Below are positions 60,810 through 64,000 of a stretch of 64,000 bases of DNA, in pieces. The stretch lies in assembly GCA_964594635.1 (NCBI GenBank), contig CAZQMV010000004.1:124001-188000 (forward strand), written 5' to 3'. A model generated the notes under the pieces. The model was not told where the DNA came from, did no database searches, and saw only the letters and a list, made by a program, of their open reading frames with translations. The stretch comes from Berkiella sp964594635. GTDB taxonomy: Bacteria; Pseudomonadota; Gammaproteobacteria; Berkiellales; Berkiellaceae. A program made the translations under genes and the position numbers. Within the stretch, counting starts at the first letter, position 1. Every line of letters starts with the position of its first letter.

Positions 60810-62018
60810 TTAAAAGAACCTTTCCCATTGATTAAAACATTCAATGGCAATCACGCCTAAGAAAAAAGCAATCGTTAAAATAATGGCGGATTTTCCAAGA
60901 AAAGGCATCAGAGGTTTCTCTAACGATAAGCGATACCGACCTTGCCATACCATAACGCAAGGTAAAATTCCAAGTAGTAGGGCGACAAATAGTCCCGCAA
61001 AGCTTAATGCAAAATTAAACCCTCGTGGAAAATATAATACAAAAATAAGCGGAGGAATAAACGTAATGGCGGAGAGCAATAATTTACCTTTTAGCTTTTT
61101 TTGGATATGAAGACCATCGGCTAAAAAATCAAATAGCGAAAGACACACACCCAGTAAGGATGTGATTAAAGCAAAAATCGAAAAATACGAAGAAGCCGTT
61201 GTGATCAACGGAATATGCAAAATTTTTTCTAATGCTTTTGGCACATCGGTGACAGGATGTCCTTGCTGTTGAATGAATAAAAGTCCATCACTGCCTTTCA
61301 ATGGAATAATACCAACGATGCACAATTCCCATATTAAATAGACAATTAGCGGGATCAAGCTACCAATTAACACCACATGATAGAGTTGTCTTTTTTTGCC
61401 GTGTAAATATTCGGTGAGGCTTGGGATCACAATGGCAGAACCAAAGGCGGTGATCATCAACGGGATGGGCCTTAAATCAATTTGCGTACCTTGTGAGTAA
61501 AGCAATGCAGGATCAACATGATTAACAGTGAGCCCCATTAAAGTACAAAAAGCCCCAATAAGACCAATCATAAGGATACGATTCACCCAATCGGTCACCG
61601 CGGTGCCCAAGCTAATGACAATAATCGTTAAGGCGGTACCAATCAGTGCTGCATTAAAAGGAGAAGATGCTTTGCCCATACTTTGCATGCTTTGTTGCAC
61701 CCATGCTCCCAGGCCGCCTAGATAAGCGGCCGTTAAAGCATAAAGTAAAACAAGATAGACTAACCAGGTGAAAATTTTGCCTGGTTTGCCTAGGGTTTTT
61801 TCTGCCATAGAGATCAAATTAGAGCCATAGCCCACCGCAAGGTTGGCTTCTAATAAAAAGAGCGCGCCTAAGGTCATAAAGAGCCAGCACACGATGTAGA
61901 TAACGGTTGTTTGGGCAAATCCTAAGTGTGCAGTTGCAACGGGTAGGGCAAGAACAGCTGCACCAATGGCAGTGCCGGCAATGAGTGCCACGCCGCCGAT
62001 GGCGTTTTTTAAAGACAT
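60810..62018 (-). CDS. Aromatic amino acid permease (HAAAP family, TyrP/Mtr-like)
   Basis: A 402-residue inner membrane transporter with about eleven hydrophobic helices. The start GGVALIAGTAIGAAVLALPVATA is the family signature, the unwound first helix of this amino-acid/proton symporter group. YLGGLGAWVQQ and ITAFGSAIVIPSLTEYL support TyrP/Mtr. Length matches E. coli TyrP (403). The exact substrate (Tyr, Trp or Phe) cannot be read from sequence. Import of aromatic amino acids would fit the presence of hmgA at the other end of the window. Confidence 0.9.
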   Translation of the reverse strand: MSLKNAIGGVALIAGTAIGAAVLALPVATAHLGFAQTTVIYIVCWLFMTLGALFLLEANLAVGYGSNLISMAEKTLGKPGKIFTWLVYLVLLYALTAAYLGGLGAWVQQSMQSMGKASSPFNAALIGTALTIIVISLGTAVTDWVNRILMIGLIGAFCTLMGLTVNHVDPALLYSQGTQIDLRPIPLMITAFGSAIVIPSLTEYLHGKKRQLYHVVLIGSLIPLIVYLIWELCIVGIIPLKGSDGLLFIQQQGHPVTDVPKALEKILHIPLITTASSYFSIFALITSLLGVCLSLFDFLADGLHIQKKLKGKLLLSAITFIPPLIFVLYFPRGFNFALSFAGLFVALLLGILPCVMVWQGRYRLSLEKPLMPFLGKSAIILTIAFFLGVIAIECFNQWERFF

Positions 62019-62032
62019 GGTAGACCTTACTG

Positions 62033-63010
62033 TTAGTATTCGTTCTGTGTTCGGCGTTGTTGCATGAAAGCGACTATCGCCCCTAACCAGCCTAAAGTAA
62101 TGCTGGCGACTAAGAAGGTCACTGTATCGTAGAACGTTAGATTTTCCAAGGTGAATATCCCCTGATAAAGCGAGACGAGCTGCTTTGTAGGAGTGCTTAA
62201 GGTAAAGATGGCAATATAAGTGACAAGGACGGCAATGATGCCACCAAGGGCACCATAGAGCATGCCCCTATAGAGAAAAGGTCGGCGAATAAAGGCTTCG
62301 GTTGCACCAACGAGGTTTAAAACATCCATTTCATCACGATGACGCTCAAGGGCAAGACGGATAGTATTGCCAACCATTAACGTGACGCCTAGGCCAATGA
62401 GCAAATATAAGGCGTGGGCCAAGGTTTTGCCAAACAGCAGAAAAACCGCTAATTTTTCTAGCCAATCATAATCAAAAGCAGCGCTTTTCACAGAAGGCAT
62501 TTTACTCAAAGCGTCTTTCATGATCCGCAATTCTGATTCGGTTGTTTCTTTTGGATTTAATTCCATGGTGATTACACCAGGAAGGGGATTTTCCCCTAAT
62601 AAAGCCAGGGTGTCTTTTAAGCCGCTTGCTGCCTCAAATTCTTGTAATGTTTTTTCAGGACCTAAAAAAGTGGCTTTTTTAATAAAGGAATAGTGTGTAA
62701 TACGCTGTAAAATCGCATTAACTTCGTGACTGCTGGCATTGGGGTTTAAATATAAAGTAATGGCAGAGCCTTGATCAAAGCCTTCACTCAAGTGCGCAAT
62801 GTTTTTCACAAATAAATAAAGACTCATCGGTAACGATAAACAAACGCCCATCGCAAAAATAGACAAAAAGGTAGCAACAGGTGAAGTGGACAAGTTGCGT
62901 AAGCTAAGTTTGCATGCCATGTAGTGGGCGGTAAAGTAGCGATGTAGAGATCCACGCCAAGCGACTTGCGAGAACGTGGTATTGCGTTTTTTCATGGTTG
63001 CCTTAGACAT
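62033..63010 (-). CDS. ftsX: Cell division protein FtsX
   Basis: About 325 residues. It is the permease-like partner of FtsE, which activates septal peptidoglycan hydrolases. A cytoplasmic N-terminal part leads to the first helix (ATFLSIFAMGVCLSLPMSLYL), a periplasmic loop of about 130 residues and three C-terminal helices. The ATG at 63010 is chosen: AGGAG lies 7 bp before it and it overlaps the ftsE stop by 8 bp. A start 36 bp earlier is in frame but within ftsE. It starts and ends in the classic ftsY-ftsE-ftsX order. Confidence 0.95.
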   Translation of the reverse strand: MSKATMKKRNTTFSQVAWRGSLHRYFTAHYMACKLSLRNLSTSPVATFLSIFAMGVCLSLPMSLYLFVKNIAHLSEGFDQGSAITLYLNPNASSHEVNAILQRITHYSFIKKATFLGPEKTLQEFEAASGLKDTLALLGENPLPGVITMELNPKETTESELRIMKDALSKMPSVKSAAFDYDWLEKLAVFLLFGKTLAHALYLLIGLGVTLMVGNTIRLALERHRDEMDVLNLVGATEAFIRRPFLYRGMLYGALGGIIAVLVTYIAIFTLSTPTKQLVSLYQGIFTLENLTFYDTVTFLVASITLGWLGAIVAFMQQRRTQNEY

Positions 63011-63689
63011 TGACCATCTCCTCTTCTGCTTGCGAGGTGGTAACAAGCTGTCCCTTTGCTAATTGTATTTTTCGATAAGGAAAAGTTTCGAGTAATCGCA
63101 CATCGTGCGAAGCAATGAGCACGGTCACACCGACTTGATGAAAACGTTCAAATAATTTCATAATTTCCAAGGAGAGTTCGGGGTCCAAGTTGCCTGTTGG
63201 TTCATCAGCGAGTAAAAAACGGGGCTTGTGAACAACGGCGCGAGCAATCCCGACACGTTGTTGTTCTCCCTCAGAAAGCATGGGCGGATTGCAATGTTCT
63301 TTATCAAGTAAGCCCACTCTTTCAAGCGCTGCTCTCACCCGTCTTGCGGTATCGAATCTATCAAAGCCGGCAATCATTAATGGCATCGCGACATTTTCAA
63401 AAATCGTATAGTTATTTAGTAATTTAGGGTTTTGTGAAATAAAGCCAAGCTTGCGTCGATAATAAGGCACTTTGTTTTGTTTAATCAAAGATAAGTTTTT
63501 ACCGCTCACCACGAGGTGTCCGCGGGTTGGCTCTTCAAGTAATGCAATCAATTTGAGTAAGGTGGATTTGCCTGCACCTGAATGACCTTGTAAAAAGACC
63601 ATTTCACCGCTGGCAATTTCAAGGGAAACATTACTGAGGGCAATATGGCCATTGGGATACTTTTTCGTCACATTGAAAAATGTAATCAC
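63003..63689 (-). CDS. ftsE: Cell division ATP-binding protein FtsE
   Basis: A 228-residue ABC ATPase. Walker A is LQGHSGAGKSTLLKLI (about 34-49), the signature is LSEGEQQRVGIARAVV, Walker B is RFLLADEPTGNLDPE and the H-loop is ASHDVRLL. The signature has EGEQQ where SGGEQQ is common. Length matches E. coli (222). It pairs with FtsX and follows ftsY by about 100 bp. Confidence 0.97.
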   Translation of the reverse strand: MITFFNVTKKYPNGHIALSNVSLEIASGEMVFLQGHSGAGKSTLLKLIALLEEPTRGHLVVSGKNLSLIKQNKVPYYRRKLGFISQNPKLLNNYTIFENVAMPLMIAGFDRFDTARRVRAALERVGLLDKEHCNPPMLSEGEQQRVGIARAVVHKPRFLLADEPTGNLDPELSLEIMKLFERFHQVGVTVLIASHDVRLLETFPYRKIQLAKGQLVTTSQAEEEMVNV

Positions 63690-63788
63690 GCTTGCCTTCC
63701 TTGGGGTTCAGTAGAAGCTTTTATCATAGCGGTGGCTCGCCCAAAAGTCGACGGGGAAGCGAGTAAAGCTAGATGTTAGAAATAAAAC

Positions 63789-64000
63789 TTATTCTTCAGG
63801 AGTGGCATCAAACAAGGCTTCAACAAAGGCTTTTGCTTCAAAGGGACGTAAATCATCTACTTTCTCGCCTACACCAATAAAACGGATCGGTAGCTTTAGC
63901 TTATTGGCAATAGCAAAAATAATACCGCCTTTGGCTGTGCCATCGAGCTTGGTAAGCGCAATGCCGGTAACGCCCATGGCTTCATGGAATTTTTGCGCTT
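63789..64000 (-). CDS. ftsY: Signal recognition particle receptor FtsY, C-terminal fragment
   Basis: The last about 70 codons of a leftward gene cut by the right edge. The sequence HEAMGVTGIALTKLDGTAKGG carries the G4 TKLDGTAKGG motif of SRP GTPases, and RFIGVGEKVDDLRPFEAKAFVEALF is the conserved FtsY end. By family it is the membrane-associated receptor for ribosome-SRP complexes. Confidence 0.95.
   Translation of the reverse strand, partial: AQKFHEAMGVTGIALTKLDGTAKGGIIFAIANKLKLPIRFIGVGEKVDDLRPFEAKAFVEALFDATPEE

Noticed and set aside
1..64000. tRNA, rRNA, CRISPR, prophage or transposase genes
   Set aside because: Intergenic regions were read for cloverleaf-like, regularly repeated or transposase-like content, and none was recognised; a dedicated covariance search was not possible.

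Overview
This 64 kb window is a chromosomal segment of a gammaproteobacterium centred on the replication origin. The overall gene order (rpmH-oriC-dnaA-dnaN-recF-gyrB, atpIBEFHAGDC-glmU-glmS, glyQ-glyS-gmhB-plsC, def-fmt-rsmB-trkA-trkH, a LysM gene-dprA-smg-topA) is gammaproteobacterial. Moderate base composition, a Pht-like MFS transporter beside a lone homogentisate dioxygenase, and very large unrecognised coiled-coil/helical proteins suggest a Legionellales-type (Legionella/Coxiella/Berkiella-like) host-associated lineage. That placement is inference, because no rRNA lies in the window.

Layout. 1-4.4 kb: the start of uvrD, an MFS transporter, hmgA, an extended HU-like protein, an SRAP (yedK) protein and a palindromic repeat element. 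4.4-22.9 kb: one long leftward block with glmS, glmU, the complete F1Fo ATP synthase operon, parA/parB, rsmG, mnmG, mnmE, yidC, yidD, rnpA and rpmH. 22.9-24.0 kb: oriC, with four perfect DnaA boxes in one orientation and an AT-rich unwinding segment. 24.0-30.9 kb: rightward dnaA, dnaN, recF and gyrB, with three parS sites (two inside recF, one just before gyrB) and a frameshifted pgeF/yfiH pseudogene on the opposite strand. 30.9-41.1 kb: a second palindromic element, then leftward plsC, gmhB, glyS, glyQ, trkH, trkA, rsmB, fmt and def. 41.2-54.2 kb: mostly rightward, with a LysM protein, dprA, smg, topA, purE, hemF, an 892-residue unknown protein, aroE, a gamma-class carbonic anhydrase-like protein (leftward) and oligopeptidase A. 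54.2-64.0 kb: rmf, a small unknown gene, bioC/bioB, comF, an accessory stretch (431-residue unknown, J-domain protein, ModA-like binding protein), rsmJ, an aromatic amino-acid permease, ftsX/ftsE and the end of ftsY.

How the genes work together. The centre is the replication and segregation hub: DnaA acts at oriC, DnaN/RecF/GyrB support the forks, and ParA/ParB about 8-14 kb away can act on the parS cluster beside oriC. Around it are genes for energy (ATP synthase), the cell envelope (GlmS/GlmU, GmhB, PlsC, YidC), translation (MnmE/MnmG, GlyQS, Fmt, Def, RsmB, RsmG, RsmJ, L34, RNase P protein), potassium uptake (TrkAH) and division (FtsEX). No tRNA, rRNA, CRISPR array, prophage or insertion-sequence transposase was recognised. 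The least explained content is the 892-residue protein at 47.9-50.6 kb and the coupled unknown/J-domain pair at 57.7-59.4 kb.
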